Assembly: GCF_018320785.1 (NCBI RefSeq)
Contig: NC_054872.1
Span: 43,078,551-43,142,550 of the forward strand
From: Cheilinus undulatus
Lineage: Eukaryota > Chordata > Actinopteri > Labriformes > Labridae
Direction of reading: 5' to 3'
Length of the DNA: 64,000 nucleotides
Shown here: positions 1-11,998 of the stretch, one piece after another
Position numbering within the stretch: position 1 is the stretch's first letter
How the letters are laid out: every line of letters begins with the position of its first letter
Notes under the pieces: generated by a model
The model's database searches: none
The model's input: the letters and a program-made list of their open reading frames with translations, nothing else
What the model was told of the DNA's origin: nothing
Program-made: the position numbers and the translations under genes

Positions 1-1068
1 CTGCTTTGGATTGATTGCTTTTCAACACATTTTATTGTATTGAGTACACCCTGGCATTAATGCAATCTATCCATATGGGGGTTTCTATGTGCTCCCTGGA
101 AAGTCAAAGCATGCTGCTTGATCAACCTAGGAGCATCTTTTGAGCAGAGCCTTTTCTGCCAAGTAAAACAGTTGATCATTTGACAATTAAATGGTTAAAT
201 GTATGATGAGAGTGTTTCTGACTGAAACATTTTTAGCTATGAGCACGATGTGTCAACTCGTGTCAACATGATTAAGTCAGGCCCTTCAACTCGACAAAGC
301 TGAAATTTGTCACCTAACTATTTCACATTGGGGCCTTCAAGAACACGGCCTGTTCTATGTAACGGCTCTTTAAAACGAGTCACACTAGCTAGCTCCCATT
401 TGGGTGCTGGTTTCCTTTCCTCCATCCTTTGTCGTTATTTAATCCACAGTTAAAGAGCCAAAGTTGTACCAAATGAAAAATCCATCTAAAAAGGGGTAGA
501 AAGTGGTATGCTGCTCCTGCAGCTGTCTGGGGGAGCCTGGCTCTTTAGATCTTATCAAAAGTAGGCTGAAGGTACTGGAGGAAGATGCATCAGGTTGTAG
601 GTGACTAAAGACTTCGTCTTTGACTCAGGACTGGCTCAGTGTTTATCTGCTGTATTTCATGTCTGCAACTCTGTTGTTGCTGCAGCCCATCTTTTCAAGG
701 ACGACCTTGTAAGTGAGATTCTTGATCTCAGAGAGGATTTTCTTGTTAAATAAATAAAAATGTAATTAAATTTGATGCCATTTGTGTGTTCTGTTATGCA
801 AATTTCCATTCAGGCTGAAAGGTTTTTGTGTGTTTAGTGTTAACAGTCAGATAGGTGATTTGTTGCAGATGCCAGGGCTTTTTTAGATCCCAGTTCCTTA
901 CCACACAGACCTGTTGATGCTCTGTTGGTTGGTGATGTGGAAATATTAAACTCAGACCAAATGCAGTGCGTTTTGTAAAGTCAAACATCAATGGATTACT
1001 GGGAGCATATCAGGGTCCCAGTGGGAAAACCCTTTTCTTTTTCCAGCTGTTCATTCCCACAGTGACGT
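1..1068. other. 5′ flank with no recognised gene
   Basis: This AT-rich stretch upstream of the first VMO1 gene holds only short open frames without family features. From about 990 it begins to resemble the regions upstream of the other two VMO1 genes. I see no transposon ends or RNA gene here. Confidence 0.5.
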
Positions 1069-1193
1069 TCGTCTCTGTCAATAATTCTCCCTGATGTGAG
1101 AATCAGCTAGGAGGCTATAAGAGCCTCCAGCCTGGAGCCCTGATACTTGTTAGTTGGCCTTTCAGAGCGAAACACCGACTCACTGCTGTCAGT
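1069..1193 (+). promoter_or_regulatory. Promoter and leader of VMO1 gene A
   Basis: A TATA-like TATAAG lies at 1116-1121, 78 bp before the ATG. The 13-mer CTGTCAATAATTC at 1075-1087 is kept in the promoters of the other two paralogues. The leader TACTTGTTAG...ACACCGACTCACTGCTGTCA before the ATG is also shared. The start site should lie about 30 bp past the TATA box, near 1146. The spacing from the 13-mer to TATA is 41 bp, ten shorter than in genes B and C. Confidence 0.75.
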
Positions 1194-1403
1194 ATGGCAA
1201 GTCTGCTCTCTGTGTTGGCCCTGCTGGCCGTGCTGTCCGGTGGTTTGTGTCAGGAGAAGAAGTTTTTGCAGCGAGCCGGTACAGCCTTTAACAGCAGACA
1301 GTACAGGTCTGTCCTCACTGTGAACAACGGAGAGCAGTTTGGAAACTGGACCTGGCCTGAGATGTGTCCGGAGAACTTCTTCGCTGTTGGCTTCAGCCTG
1401 AGG
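1194..1403 (+). CDS. vmo1: Gene A exon 1: signal peptide and first strands
   Basis: Seventy codons run from ATG to the Arg codon AGG just before the donor gtaaat, ending in phase 0. The exon includes the signal peptide and the EMCPENFFAVGFSLR stretch typical of VMO1 repeat 1. It is ten codons longer than gene B exon 1 and thirteen longer than gene C exon 1, because of extra residues between the signal peptide and the first strand. Confidence 0.9.
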
Positions 1404-4400
1404 GTAAATACAGAGATATTATACCTAATGAACATTTGAAGTAAAGATAAACTTATCATGAAGATTAATGAGTTCAGTTTTATAACGACCTCCTGATAAG
1501 GAGACTGGTTAACAAGATATTGTTCAATAGACAGATAAATAAATCAATGCAGTCCATCAAAACCATCAAAACCATCTGCACCCCACTAAAAAAGGACATT
1601 CACAGAGGTGGTTTTATATTTTACATGTATATATTTTTGTATGTGTAGGCTATGTGTCTTATATGTGAACTTCTAAAAACTTGTTTCCAATAATTTAGCC
1701 TTTAGGCTTGTACTGACACCATATTCAGAGTGAGAAGCTTAACCCTTTATGGGACACTCATGGAAACACTTAGAAATTCAAAAAGAACCCTAGAGCACTG
1801 ATCATCAACTGGTGGCCCGGGGGCCATATCAGGCCCTTCAAAGCTTCTTGTTCGGTCCGCGAAAGACCATTAAATTCAGAAAAGGAAGAAAAGAAAATGT
1901 TGTGGTTTTAAGAGTATCCTTTGGCTTTAAATGTCTGCAGCTGTTAAATCCATCCCACAAACAATTAACATCGAAATAGTTTTAAGATTACCCAACATTT
2001 GATCTGTTTTTAAAAGAAATTTATTGTAATAATTATTAGATATTTAAAAAAGGGTAAGAAATTGGCAGAAAAAGTTGTGAAAAAAGAATAAAAATGGCAA
2101 AAAATGGTAAAAGAGGAAAAAATAGGCAAAGGGCATCAAAAATTGGTTACAAATGACAAAAAAAAATCATGCAGAAAAAGTAATGAAAAGGGGTTAAAAA
2201 GTGGAAGAAATAGCAGAAAAGTGGCAAAAAATGGATAAAAGAGTGGCAGAAAGGGAATAAAACAGGCAGGAAAAGTGGTTAAAACAAATTAAAGAGGCAA
2301 AGAGTAGCAAACATGGGTTAAAAAAGGCAAAAATAAGTTTTAAAGTTGCAAAAATTGTTGAACAAAAAGGAATGAAAAGGGGATAAAAAGTGGCAAAACT
2401 ACAAGAGAAGTGTCAAAAATGGAAAAGAGTGGCACAAAGGGGATAAAACATGCAGGAACAGTGGTTCAAAAGGGGTTAATATCTTGCAAAAATTGGGTTA
2501 AAGAGGCAAAAAGGGGAAAAAAGAATCAAAAAGGGTCTAAAAGTGTCAAAAAATGAGTTAATACTGGTACTAAATCACAAATGTGAAGGGCCCAGAAATA
2601 TCACGGATTTTAAATATCCGGCAAAAACTATGTTACATTTTAGTCTAGTTTTAGTCATATTGATGACATCAAAACTTAGTTTTTGTCAGTTTTAGTCATC
2701 ACAGATCTATTTTTGTTAGTCTTAGTCTAGTTTCTGTCATGGAAGAAAAGGTTGTCGACAAACATTTTTAGTTATAGTTTGAGTCGACAACATTAACACT
2801 GCATCAAAGGAAAATAAAACTGCTATACTGCTGTATAACGGACCAAAATCACACTCATTTCACTTTTTATACATTTCTTTTTCTTTATCCACCTTATTCC
2901 TAGCCCCCATGATACTTTGTGTGAGATGTGGGCACAACTTCCAGTCTTTTCAATCTAAATGGGACTTTAGCATAGAAACGATTCACCAAATGTGATTAAT
3001 ACAGTAATTTGGAGATTTGCTAAATCACTTAAGCATCAAGAATCGTGTTTTTTACTATTATTGTGGCTGTTTCAGAGGTTCCACCCACATTTGTAGCTAC
3101 AGTAGAACCTCCAGGAATAAGGCGGTTAATGAAGTTTCTATAAAAATAACAATTTAGCTATAAATGAGTAAAATTTACCACTGCATCACTCTGTAATTGT
3201 TTAAAACCTGTGGCAACATTTAAAAACACTGTAAAATACTATTATCCTACATTAGAACACATTAGCTGTAAACAAAAATGACCCTTAGTCTTGCTGCTAC
3301 ATGAGTTGGCCCATTTTTCAGCCCTAAACGGAGGTCTGTCCAAATATGGTTCCTCCATTTTTGATGCTAAAACGTCAGTAGTTTTCAGCCATTCTACTAA
3401 AACAACACCTATTATGACAATAAACACTAGCATTCACCTTTACAACGTGTTAGTTTCATCAGCTTACTATAGTTAGCAGTGATTTACAAGAAGTTGGGGT
3501 CTGTCTTGATCACTGCTGATTGGTCATAAGCTTGGCTGTCGCCTTCCATAATGTTGACTGATGTTTACTGATTGGCTGAGAAAAAACATTTTGGTTCTAC
3601 TGTATCACAGAGAGTTGAGGGGAGGCCACAAAGGAAGTCAACCAAAGTGACCATATATGATTCTTTGCCCCTTAAAGGGTTAGAGGTCTGCCTGTGTACT
3701 ATGTGTGTGCAGACATGCTAGTTATATTACCTGCAATACACAGTTTTATTGTCTTCAAGGTGTAACAAGTTTCAATGCAAATTACTGAGTTTCCTTGTGC
3801 TGGAGTCCTCTTTAAGCAAAAACAAGAACCCTGCTTTTTCCTGTGTTGAAGAGAAAGTCATCTGCATATTTATGTACAAAGTAAGACTGTGGATTTAGTC
3901 TCCTGACATCATCATTGTGTTGGGAGATTGCTGCAGGTATGTAAGAATAACACAAAAATTGTCAGTGTAATTGAAGCAGAATTTCTTGTATTTACTGGGG
4001 CAGGGGTTCCCAAACTTTTTAGCCTGTGACCCCCAATAACAGCAGCAGAGACCGAGGACCCCATGCTTCCAGGAGGTGGTTAAAGTGTACAATTTTGCAC
4101 AAAGCATAATTTATAAATCTACATTTTAGGGAGTTTTTGTACCCATTACTTACATTTATGCACACATCTCAATTCATAACTACACATCAAAACCTGGAGC
4201 ATTGAAATCTCAGTGATAAACATTTCAGAGTTGATTTTAAGCCCCTAAGTCTTAATTCAGTTCCATTCTGAGTGAAATGGTCTTCAGTGCTGGAGTAAGT
4301 TGACAGTGTTAATGCATTCAGTGTTAGCTCAACTCTGTAGAGATAGTCAGTTGATCCAAGCACTACATGCTGCTACTTGAAATCTGGGTTGCAGAGTTTT

Positions 4401-7400
4401 CCCATCATGCATTATATGTTTAGATGTGTTTTAGGTGTTGTTAGATGTATTTTTGTGTGTTTATGTGTGTTTAGATGTTACCTGTTGTACATTTACCACT
4501 GCTGGGATTCATTTGCTCATGCTTTTGGTGGATTATTGTTTTTTTGATGTTAGACACATCTGCACCATGAGTGACATTGTCCATTGAGTCCCACATGCAG
4601 TCACTTCAACTAATGTAAGAAAAGACAAATTCTCTTAAAACTCAGTAAACTGTATTTTTTCCACATGTTGCAGTAATACCAGTGGATGCTTTTCAGTCCA
4701 TTGTTTTCAGAGCCCTGCTATATAATAATAACACATTTCTGATTATTATAGAGGGTGAAGCTTGAACCCAAACAGTCATACAATATGAGAAATCTCATCT
4801 ATCTGTTTTAGAGCAGGCAAATATTTCATTAAAAAACTCAATTAACAACATAATCTTTGTAAATAAACATCCTGAATAGTTTTTGTTAACCTGTGTGCAG
4901 AATTTGTCTTGTTCAACTTTTTCACTAAACTTTGCAGCTCCCTCATCAGACTACAAGAACTTTAGATAACAGGAACAAGATAAAAAGCCATTTTTTCCAG
5001 AGCTGTGACTGCTGCTGGGAACTGATGTATGTTTCCTCAGGTGGAGTCCAACCAGTATGGCAGTGACGACACCGCCCTGAACGGGATCCGCCTCATCTGT
5101 GCTAAGGACGACAACAGGAGCTTCCTGTACTCGATTGAGTCCCACACTGGCTAGTAAGTTAACAGCAATGGATCAGCTGGAAAAAAATTTGCACTTTATC
5201 TGTCCTTGAATATACAAACTGATCACTTTATTAGGTACGCCTTTTCAGCAACTCATTATACAAATACTTCATAAGCCAATGACAGCAACCAATGCATTTT
5301 TTTGTGCAGACATCCTGCTTGGCAGTCCGACCGGTTTTCATGCTAAAGTTATAAAAGACAACAGTCTGTTATTCAGTTTGATAAGCTTGTGTGAATTGTT
5401 GGCTTGGTTTCACCTTCGAGTATGCTTTCAAAGTCACTGACTTACATCTACTGCCTTCTCTATTTTGATGTTTAGTTTGAACTGCATCAAATCATTTTAA
5501 CTATGTCCACATAGCCAAATGCTTTGGTTGCTATAATGTGATTGGTTAGGAGTTCTTCGCAATAATGAGCTGTTGAACAGGTACATCTAATGAAGAGATC
5601 AGAGTGTATTTGTCAATTCTGTAGGTATCAGTTTTGTGCAATAAATCCCAATAAGTCAGGGCTACTCTTTCATTGTGGGCTAACACTGCAGTTATAAATG
5701 TAAGGGAATAATTCATATAAAAATACAGGGGTTATATCACTGGCCAAAGTAATATAAATCTATATGTTGAGTCACTTAAACGGAAATTTACTCTGCAAAT
5801 CTGCAGTTTTATGGATTATTTGTCAATAGTCAGGCACTAATGTTGGACAAGAAGGCCTGGCCCACAATTTTCCTTCCAGTTCATCCCAAAGGTGCTCGAT
5901 GGGGTTGAAGTCAGTTCTCCGTGCAGGCCAGTTCAGCTCTTCAACACCAAACTCATCAAACCATGTCTTTACAGTTCTTTGTGCACTGTAGCACAGTGGA
6001 ATAGAGAAGTGAATTTACCAAACTGTTGCCATGAAGCTTGAAGCATAGCATTGCCCAAGTTGTCTTGGTACGCTGAAGCACTAAGATGAGGAGCCTAGCC
6101 TAAATCCTGAAAAACAGACCCATACCATTATCCCTCCTCCACCAAACTTTACAGTTGGCCCAATGCAGTTAGGCTGGCAGGCAGGTAATGTTCTCCCTGC
6201 GTCCGCCAAACCCAGACTTGCCCATTTGGCTGATTTGTGTGATCTGTCACTCTACAGAACACTTCTCCACTGCTCCGCTGTCCAGTGTCAGTATATTTAG
6301 CACAAGTGGTTCCCAAAGTGAGGGCTGGGACACCCATGGGAGTCACAGGAAGCTTTCCAAAAAACAGTGAGGAATTTAACATGATTTAAATGGTACACTT
6401 TATCCTTTTGTGTAAAAATATTATTTAAAAAAGTTCAGTTTTGAATAAAAATGTAGTTTTAAGGTGAGATTAGTGCTTAAATGTAGGTAAAATGTACCAA
6501 AACTGCTTTGTGCAACATCATATGCTCTAACCACCACCCCTGTCTCTGATGCTGTTATTATGGGGCTCATGAGCTGAAAAGTTTGGGAACCCCTGCTTTA
6601 CAGCGCTTCATCTGATGCTTGACACTGGACTTGGTGATGTGAGGCTTGCGTGCCGCTGCTGGGCCATGGAAACCCATCCATGAAGCTTCCACTGCACAGT
6701 TTTTGTGCTTACATAAATGCCAGTGGAAGTTCAGAACTCTTTGGCTATGGAATTAATGGAGCGCTGGTGACTTGTACGTACCACGTACCTTAGCAGTTGC
6801 TAACCCGCTCTGTGACTTTTATTGATCTTCCACTTTGTGGCTGAGATGCTGTTGTTCCTAAACGCTTCCATTTCTAATAATACCACTGACAGTTGTAAGT
6901 GGCATATCCAGCAGGGATAAAATTTCACAAACTGTCTCATTGCAAAAGTGGCATCCATCACAGTACCATGCTAGAAGCCACTGAGCTCTTCAGAATGACC
7001 CATTTTGTATCACAAAAGTTGCAAATGCAGATTGCATGGCTAGGTGATGATTTGATACACCTGTGGCAACAGGTCTGATTGAAAAACCTGATTTAAAAAA
7101 ATTAACAGATGTGGCCACTACTGGAGAAGATTTTTCTATTTCATGGTCAAAAACCGATGAACAAAGGTAAAAGGAAAATGTTTGACTCTTATTTTTAGAT
7201 TAAAAAGGTAAAATAATTTCCAAGCCAATGAGGTCAGAGCAGGGTAGATTAAACACATAAATATGCTTCTCTGTAATGGATGGAGATAGACATGAAGGAC
7301 AAATGAGTGTGTCTCTCAGTGACAGACATTGTGACAGCAATGTCAAATGCATCAGACATATCCCTGCTGTGAACCTTTTTTTTGTTATTAGATGAAGTGC

Positions 7401-10349
7401 CCTGATACAAACTGCATGCACTTTGTGTCTTCCACATGGGAATTTAGCTGAAAAAGCTCTTGCTTTCAAGCTATTGATCTAGGTTTTCTATTGATCAGAG
7501 CCAATTTCCCCCATCAATACAATCTTATTCCTATTTCAGGCAGCCAGAAATCAGTAGGAGGAAATCTAATGCTGGGCAATAATGGACATGTCAATAGAAA
7601 CACTTTCCTTCATTCTCACAGAGCTATTTCTTCTGCCTCTTGCACTAAAATGTTTAAATTGACATCTTTGAATATGCAGCTGCCTGTCTCAGCTAGTCTG
7701 GCCTGATCTATTTCCTGCAATAGATCGACAAAAGACAAATCCCACTGTAGTTTAAGGCTGAATTCAGCTGAGTTAAATCAAACCTCTATGGAGCAGGGTG
7801 GCAGTTTCCCATCAGTTCAGAGAGGAAAAGAAAGCGTTCCTTCAGCCAGGATCGCAACAAAAAGCTTCACATGTTTCAATGTCCTTCTGGCCCTGAGTTT
7901 TTTCCACTCATGTTTTGGATTTCATCCTTCTTTTCCCTCTCTCCTCTCCAGCTTTGGTGACTGGTCCAGTCTTCAGTACTGCCCCACCGGCGTGCTCACC
8001 TCCTTCCAGCTCCGTGTTGAGTCTCATCGTGGCCTTTTCGGCGACGACACCGCTGCCAACAACATCAGGTTCCGCTGCAGCAGCAACCCCATGCTGGAAG
8101 GGCCCGGCATGCACTGGGGAGAGTATGGACACTGGAGTGAGACGTGTCAAAACGGAGGAATCTGTGGCATCGAGACAAAGATGGAGGATTACCAGCTGGG
8201 GCTGGACGATTCCACCCTCAATGATGTGCGCTTCTTCTGCTGTGACAAAAGTCAGCAGGTATAAGAGAGCCTCATAAGCGGTTTTGAACACTCAGGATCA
8301 TTCTGGATGTTTAGACAAGTGGGATTTTCTTTATTGATTCAGCCAGGGTGGGACAAAGCCAACCAGAAACAGCAGCTGAAATCCATAAAATCATAAAATC
8401 ACTTCTTTAAGTAGTGGTAAGAGCATCTACATCTGAGCTAAACCCTACACTGGCGGCAGCCATCAGCTCACAGTACAACAAAACCCCACCTATTCTTCTG
8501 CCTCATTCTCCTCCACTGATGCTGCACAGATTGGAGCTTTGCAAGATGGAGATTTGCCTGATGACAGACATGGCATGTCCTTTGCAAGGTTAACCCTTAG
8601 AGGTCCACTATTTTGTCATTTTGCTAATTTTCTTTTTTTACAAAATAAACCACTCAGAAAATGTTTACCATGCTCAAATTTGGTATAATCTTTTTCATCG
8701 CCGCCTCAACTTTATAAAATGAAGCCCATTTTTAAAAAAGTTTAATTCACTTTACTGGATATAGGGCCTCCAAAAAACACAACACCCCACAAAAATTGAT
8801 TTTTAAAATTTTTTATTTAAAACAATATATTGTCATTTTAAAAAGAAATTACAATATGCTGAAATTATGAAAAAATACCAGCGCCAGTCCTGTACAGCAT
8901 GGTCCACTGTCCCCTATGTGTAATATTTTTATATCAAATTAAAATGATCGTATTTCCTGTGTTACTTGGCTTATTGACAGAAAACAAAAACTGAAAGAAC
9001 ACTGTAAGATCATGCTTCCCCCATGAAGTGATTGCAATGCAAAATGTGGCTTTGTTTTTCTGCTGTCAGGTGACAAAAGTAGCACATGATTAAATCACGC
9101 TGGCATGATGGTGAACCCCTAAGGACTACCTATGAGCATGGCAATAAAATAAGGTAACTAGGGGTGTTTTTAATGATAATGATTCGGGTTGTTCCAATAC
9201 CAATACCAGTATCGGAAATATGTCCGATACTGCTTAAAATGCAGGTATCTTATCGGCGAGTTCACAAATTTATGCATTTCTGATACCGTTTGGTTTAACT
9301 TTATAGTTTGCTTCATTTAGCCATGCTAACTGTTAGCACTATAAACCAGAATGTGATTAACACGCCTTTCAGACTGGCGCTGTCGTACAAGAAAAGAAGT
9401 GACACAGTTTATAAAAAGTTAAATAACTTTTGAACCATAAATCATTGCCTCTTACTTGTTTTTCCTCTTGAAGCCAGACGTGTTTTTCCATTGACTCTAT
9501 TGATGCCTTTGAATCCCATGCGGCAGCATTTTCAGCGTGCCTGGAACTCATGTGTGTTTTGGGGACTTAAATGATCAAATCCATACCAGTCAACCCGATA
9601 GTGAATGTCTTTTTATCCATTTTAATCAAATAATGATCATTTATTACCACTAGCTCTGCTACCGCTAGTGTCTGTCAGCCAATAGCAGGCTGTTCTGTAA
9701 TCATGTGATGCTGCACAAAACAGAAAGGAGAGATAGCGTTCAATGCATTTAATGATTTTTATAACTGTATACATTTAGTACATATCTGTAAACAACAATT
9801 GTTAATATTCAAGTTGTTTTACATTGTATTTGGAAAAGTGCAATAAAGTTTGTATTTAAAAAAGAGAGATAGAGAGAGCCTGTGATGCAGCATCCTGTAT
9901 TATTGCTAGTTTAATATTTAGCAGTTAACCCTAACCCAGCAGGAAAACAACTTTAGGGTCACAGAGACGCTGTACATTTACAATGCTAATAGTTGAGGCA
10001 TGTTCTGACAAATATAGGTCTAAAATAATTTGTTAATCTGAACAGTCAGTTCAGAAAGTTCAGTCTGGTATTGGACTCGGCCGATACCCAACACCTTGGT
10101 ATCGGAATTGTATTGGGAAGGAAAAAATGGTATCGGAATATCCCTAATAATGATACTGAACACTTTAACTGGTTTTCCAAAGTCAGTTCTCAAGATATTA
10201 ATGAAGTAGCACAGCATGATACATGGCAAAATTTTGAGATAACTCAAGTTTCACGTTATCATAGCAAAGTGGCGTAAAAGGGAGTCTGTTTATGTCTGCT
10301 TGGTGTTTCCATGGTCTAATTATTTATTTGCTCTTTTTGCATCCAGTGA
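1194..10349 (+). CDS. vmo1: VMO1-like secreted protein, gene A (four exons)
   Basis: Predicted coding exons are 1194-1403, 5041-5153 and 7952-8258, with the stop TGA at 10347-10349 as the first codon of exon 4. This gives about 210 residues. VMO1 proteins are small secreted beta-prism proteins, first known from the outer layer of the avian egg vitelline membrane. Residues 1-20 form a signal peptide ([20 protein letters not shown]). The mature part has three internal repeats marked by [20 protein letters not shown] and DDSTLNDVRF, and eight cysteines including a terminal pair in FFCC. If intron 3 were retained, a TAA at 8262-8264 would add only one valine, so both forms give nearly the same protein. 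The introns are unusually long (3.6, 2.8 and 2.1 kb) and carry several transposons. The family call is strong; one-to-one orthology is not tested. Confidence 0.9.
2030..2570 (+). repeat. Purine-rich degenerate repeat in gene A intron 1
   Basis: About 540 bp of the plus strand is almost entirely A and G, built from degenerate units such as aaaaagtggcaaaaatgg and aaaaggggataaaa. The unit length is irregular, roughly 15-25 bp. It lies inside intron 1 and has no coding content. Confidence 0.8.
2585..2805. mobile_element. Fragment of a TIR repeat rich in TTTTAGTC
   Basis: Repeated TTTTAGTC and GTCGACAA motifs and an end near aacattaacactgca match the larger element at 27137-27855. Only one end is recognisable here, so it is a truncated copy. 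Confidence 0.5.
4001..4090. repeat. Partial hAT-type repeat end
   Basis: The segment begins ggcaggggttcccaaacttt, the same terminal sequence as the nested element at 6303-6598, and continues into a dccccaa-type body. No second end is visible, so this is a fragment inside gene A intron 1. Confidence 0.5.
5041..5153 (+). CDS. vmo1: Gene A exon 2
   Basis: The exon lies between acceptor tcctcag and donor gtaagt, and is 113 nt as in every paralogue. It opens with GTGGAG and carries [14 protein letters not shown], ending in a split Tyr codon (TA, phase 2). Confidence 0.92.
5215..5606. mobile_element. Small Tc1-type element with TA duplication
   Basis: Imperfect terminal inverted repeats of about 28 bp (cactttattaggtacgcc at the left; the complement of aggtacatctaatgaag at the right) face each other, flanked by TA at 5213-5214 and 5607-5608. 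At 392 bp it has no transposase and is a non-autonomous derivative in gene A intron 2. Confidence 0.75.
5829..7100 (-). mobile_element. Decayed Tc1-like transposon, transposase antisense to gene A
   Basis: The plus strand reads as the complement of a Tc1-like transposase gene: the landmark stretches catcccaaaggtgctcgatgg, ccaccaaactttaca and gccatggaaacccatccatg are typical of this fish family. No long frame survives. A separate repeat at 6303-6598 interrupts it. It lies in intron 2 of gene A. Confidence 0.75.
6303..6598. mobile_element. hAT-type short element nested in the Tc1 relic
   Basis: It starts with tggttcccaaag and ends with agtttgggaacccctgc, which are near-complementary ends. The Tc1 sequence resumes directly after it. 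A degenerate duplication (tttagca versus tttacag) flanks it. Same family as the fragment at 4001-4090. Confidence 0.65.
7101..7790. other. Intron 2 sequence, nothing recognised
   Basis: This part of gene A intron 2 holds short unconvincing open frames on both strands and no terminal repeats or tandem arrays that I can identify. Confidence 0.5.
7952..8258 (+). CDS. vmo1: Gene A exon 3: two-thirds of the VMO1 fold
   Basis: The acceptor ctctccag at 7944-7951 leaves one C to complete the split Tyr codon. The exon encodes FGDWSSLQYCPTGVLTSFQL, then the [12 protein letters not shown] and GGICGI segments and the final FFCC. It ends at CAG before gtataag in phase 0, which differs from genes B and C where exon 3 ends one base into a codon. 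Confidence 0.88.
8595..9124. mobile_element. TIR repeat in gene A intron 3
   Basis: The left end CCTTAGAGGTCCAC and the complement of the right end GTGAACCCCTAAGG match over about 17 bp. Sequence near the right end (aatgtggctttgtttt) recurs in opposite orientation in gene B introns near 16150 and 17340. It has no coding capacity; the class is not resolved. Confidence 0.55.
9184..10146. mobile_element. Non-autonomous hAT element with perfect 8-bp duplication
   Basis: An exact 8-bp duplication ATAATGAT sits at 9176-9183 and 10147-10154. The ends TCGGGTTGTTCCAATACC and the complement of GGTATCGGAATATCCCTA are inverted repeats. The body is rich in gtatcgg motifs. It is 963 bp, without transposase, within gene A intron 3. 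Confidence 0.85.
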
Positions 10350-10432
10350 TCAGCAGGTGAACCCAAAAAGACCTGATCAGTTTGAAGGAGCCACTCTTCA
10401 TCACCCTGAAACCAAAGATGACTAACAATAAA
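10347..10432 (+). other. vmo1: Gene A terminal exon with stop and poly(A) signal
   Basis: After acceptor gcatccag the first triplet is TGA, which ends the frame. The exon is otherwise 3′ untranslated and matches the terminal exons of genes B and C (gaccagtttgatggagtgac-like core). AATAAA is at 10427-10432. Confidence 0.75.
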
Positions 10433-10800
10433 AAGCTCATTTAAGCGACTGCTGTGTCTTTAATGTTTTCTTAAACCCTGAAAGCCTTTAAGTGTTTAGC
10501 GTCAGTGCCCTCAGCTTCTATTATAAGTCACAGAATCATCTTAGCTCAGTAGTTAGTGATTTAGTGTGTAGAGTGATAAAGACTGAGTTATTTGTGAAAA
10601 ACAATAATAGAAAGCTGGAGAAAGATTAAGCAACATCTCTTCATATCAAGAGACACTTTAAGCATCAAGTCATCCCATCAACAGCTCTCATCAACATGAG
10701 GCAGCATGTTTTCACCCTGCCTAATGAACCAATGAGCTTCAAGCAAAGTCATTTTAAGAGTGAGCTTCAGAGTTATTCCAGTACATGCAAATTAAAGACA
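10433..10800 (+). repeat. Downstream module shared by the three VMO1 genes
   Basis: Sequence after the poly(A) signal (tgctgtgtctttaatg, atcatcttagct, aagtcatccc, cctaatgaaccaatgagctt) recurs after genes B (about 19320-19640) and C (about 42860-43170). The duplication unit of the cluster therefore reached about 350 bp beyond the genes. Confidence 0.8.
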
Positions 10801-10803
10801 TAT

Positions 10804-10862
10804 GGGCCAAATGCAGCCTGTGGGCCAAATGTGGGCCATTTTTAATTGGTTAATTCAAAAAT
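10804..10862. repeat. Repeat fragment, inverted partner at 14951-15009
   Basis: About 58 bp (gggccaaatg...taattcaaaa) matches the complement of 14951-15009 at roughly 85 percent identity. The partner continues to an end cgacacccct; this copy is cut off at its left. Confidence 0.65.
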
Positions 10863-11209
10863 TCTTTTTGCAGGAGACACTGGGTGTAGATCCACTAAGA
10901 TTTCTTGAGTGGTGCTGAGAGCACCAAATTTAGCTTTAGCTGCTAATAGCTCTTCTTTTGCACCGTATCTACTAAAGACTAATAATATACTGGTGCTAAC
11001 ACACTCACATAACTGAGTGCATTCAACACGTTTTACCACCAAGCCAAGGGGCACATCAGTGCCTCTGGGCTTAAATCATGAAACCAAAATGAAAGAGTGA
11101 GACAGGTAAAACATACAATTTTCAGACCGAGGATTAGATCATGCAGACACATTCGATAATTATATGATGATTATGTGTGACTCAGAGACAGAATAAAAAG
11201 GATAATGCA
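10863..11209. other. Intergenic sequence, nothing recognised
   Basis: Between the truncated repeat and the next hAT element there is AT-rich sequence with one weak minus-strand frame and no supported feature. Confidence 0.4.
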
Positions 11210-11217
11210 CTTAACAC

Positions 11218-11739
11218 TAGGGATGGGAAACGGTAGTGGCCCCACAATACAATATCATCACGATACTTTGGATACGATCCTATATTATTGCGATTTTAAA
11301 CATTTTTCAATACAGTAAGTATTGCGATACCATACATTGTGATCGATACCATTTTTTCACTGTTTAGCTGATTTAACATTAGCCTTGCCCTCATGTTTGT
11401 CGTATTTCCGCAGTATTTCATTTTCATGTAGCACTTTTTGCAAACTTCATGTGTCATGTCCTTCAAATTAGTGCCCTGCTTTCATTCCTAATGTCCCCTC
11501 CCTGATGCTGCCATGTTTGTTGTACTAACTTTCTCCTGCATTATGATCATCACCTCTGCCGACCTCACTGGACAAACAATTGTCCAAACAATTGATTTTA
11601 TTTCTCAATTATCATAGGCTTTAGTTCATATTAGCAATTAATTTGAAAAAAATCAATACTTCGTGGACGAGACGATGCGATATATCACCAGACAAAATAT
11701 CGCGATACTATGCTGTATCAATTTTTTCTTCCACCCCTA
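11218..11739. mobile_element. Non-autonomous hAT element with perfect 8-bp duplication
   Basis: The target duplication CTTAACAC is exact at 11210-11217 and 11740-11747. Ends are TAGGGATGGGAA and the complement of TTCTTCCACCCCTA. The inside carries gcgatacta and tcgatacc motifs typical of fish hAT derivatives. At 522 bp there is no transposase. Confidence 0.88.
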
Positions 11740-11998
11740 CTTAACACACACTTGTGTCTCTGCTGTTGTAACAATATTACCGAAAACACTTTATCAGACA
11801 AACTCAGTCAGTTTAGCTGAGAGAAGTCATTCTGTTTGACATTAAACTTCCTGCTGCATAAATCAATTAATTTAAAAGTTAAGAAACCTTCAGGATTTTT
11901 TAAACTGTTCCACATTATTAAGCAGGCCACAGCTTTCAGCAACATAGGAAAGAAAAAGGATCTCTCTGCTGCTGAAAAGCCTCACATAGTGCAATGTC

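Noticed and set aside
7915-8277. Alternative frames overlapping VMO1 exon 3 on both strands
   Set aside because: They are shadows of the conserved exon. Similar shadows occur at 16404, 18065 and 40566 because the exon itself is conserved.
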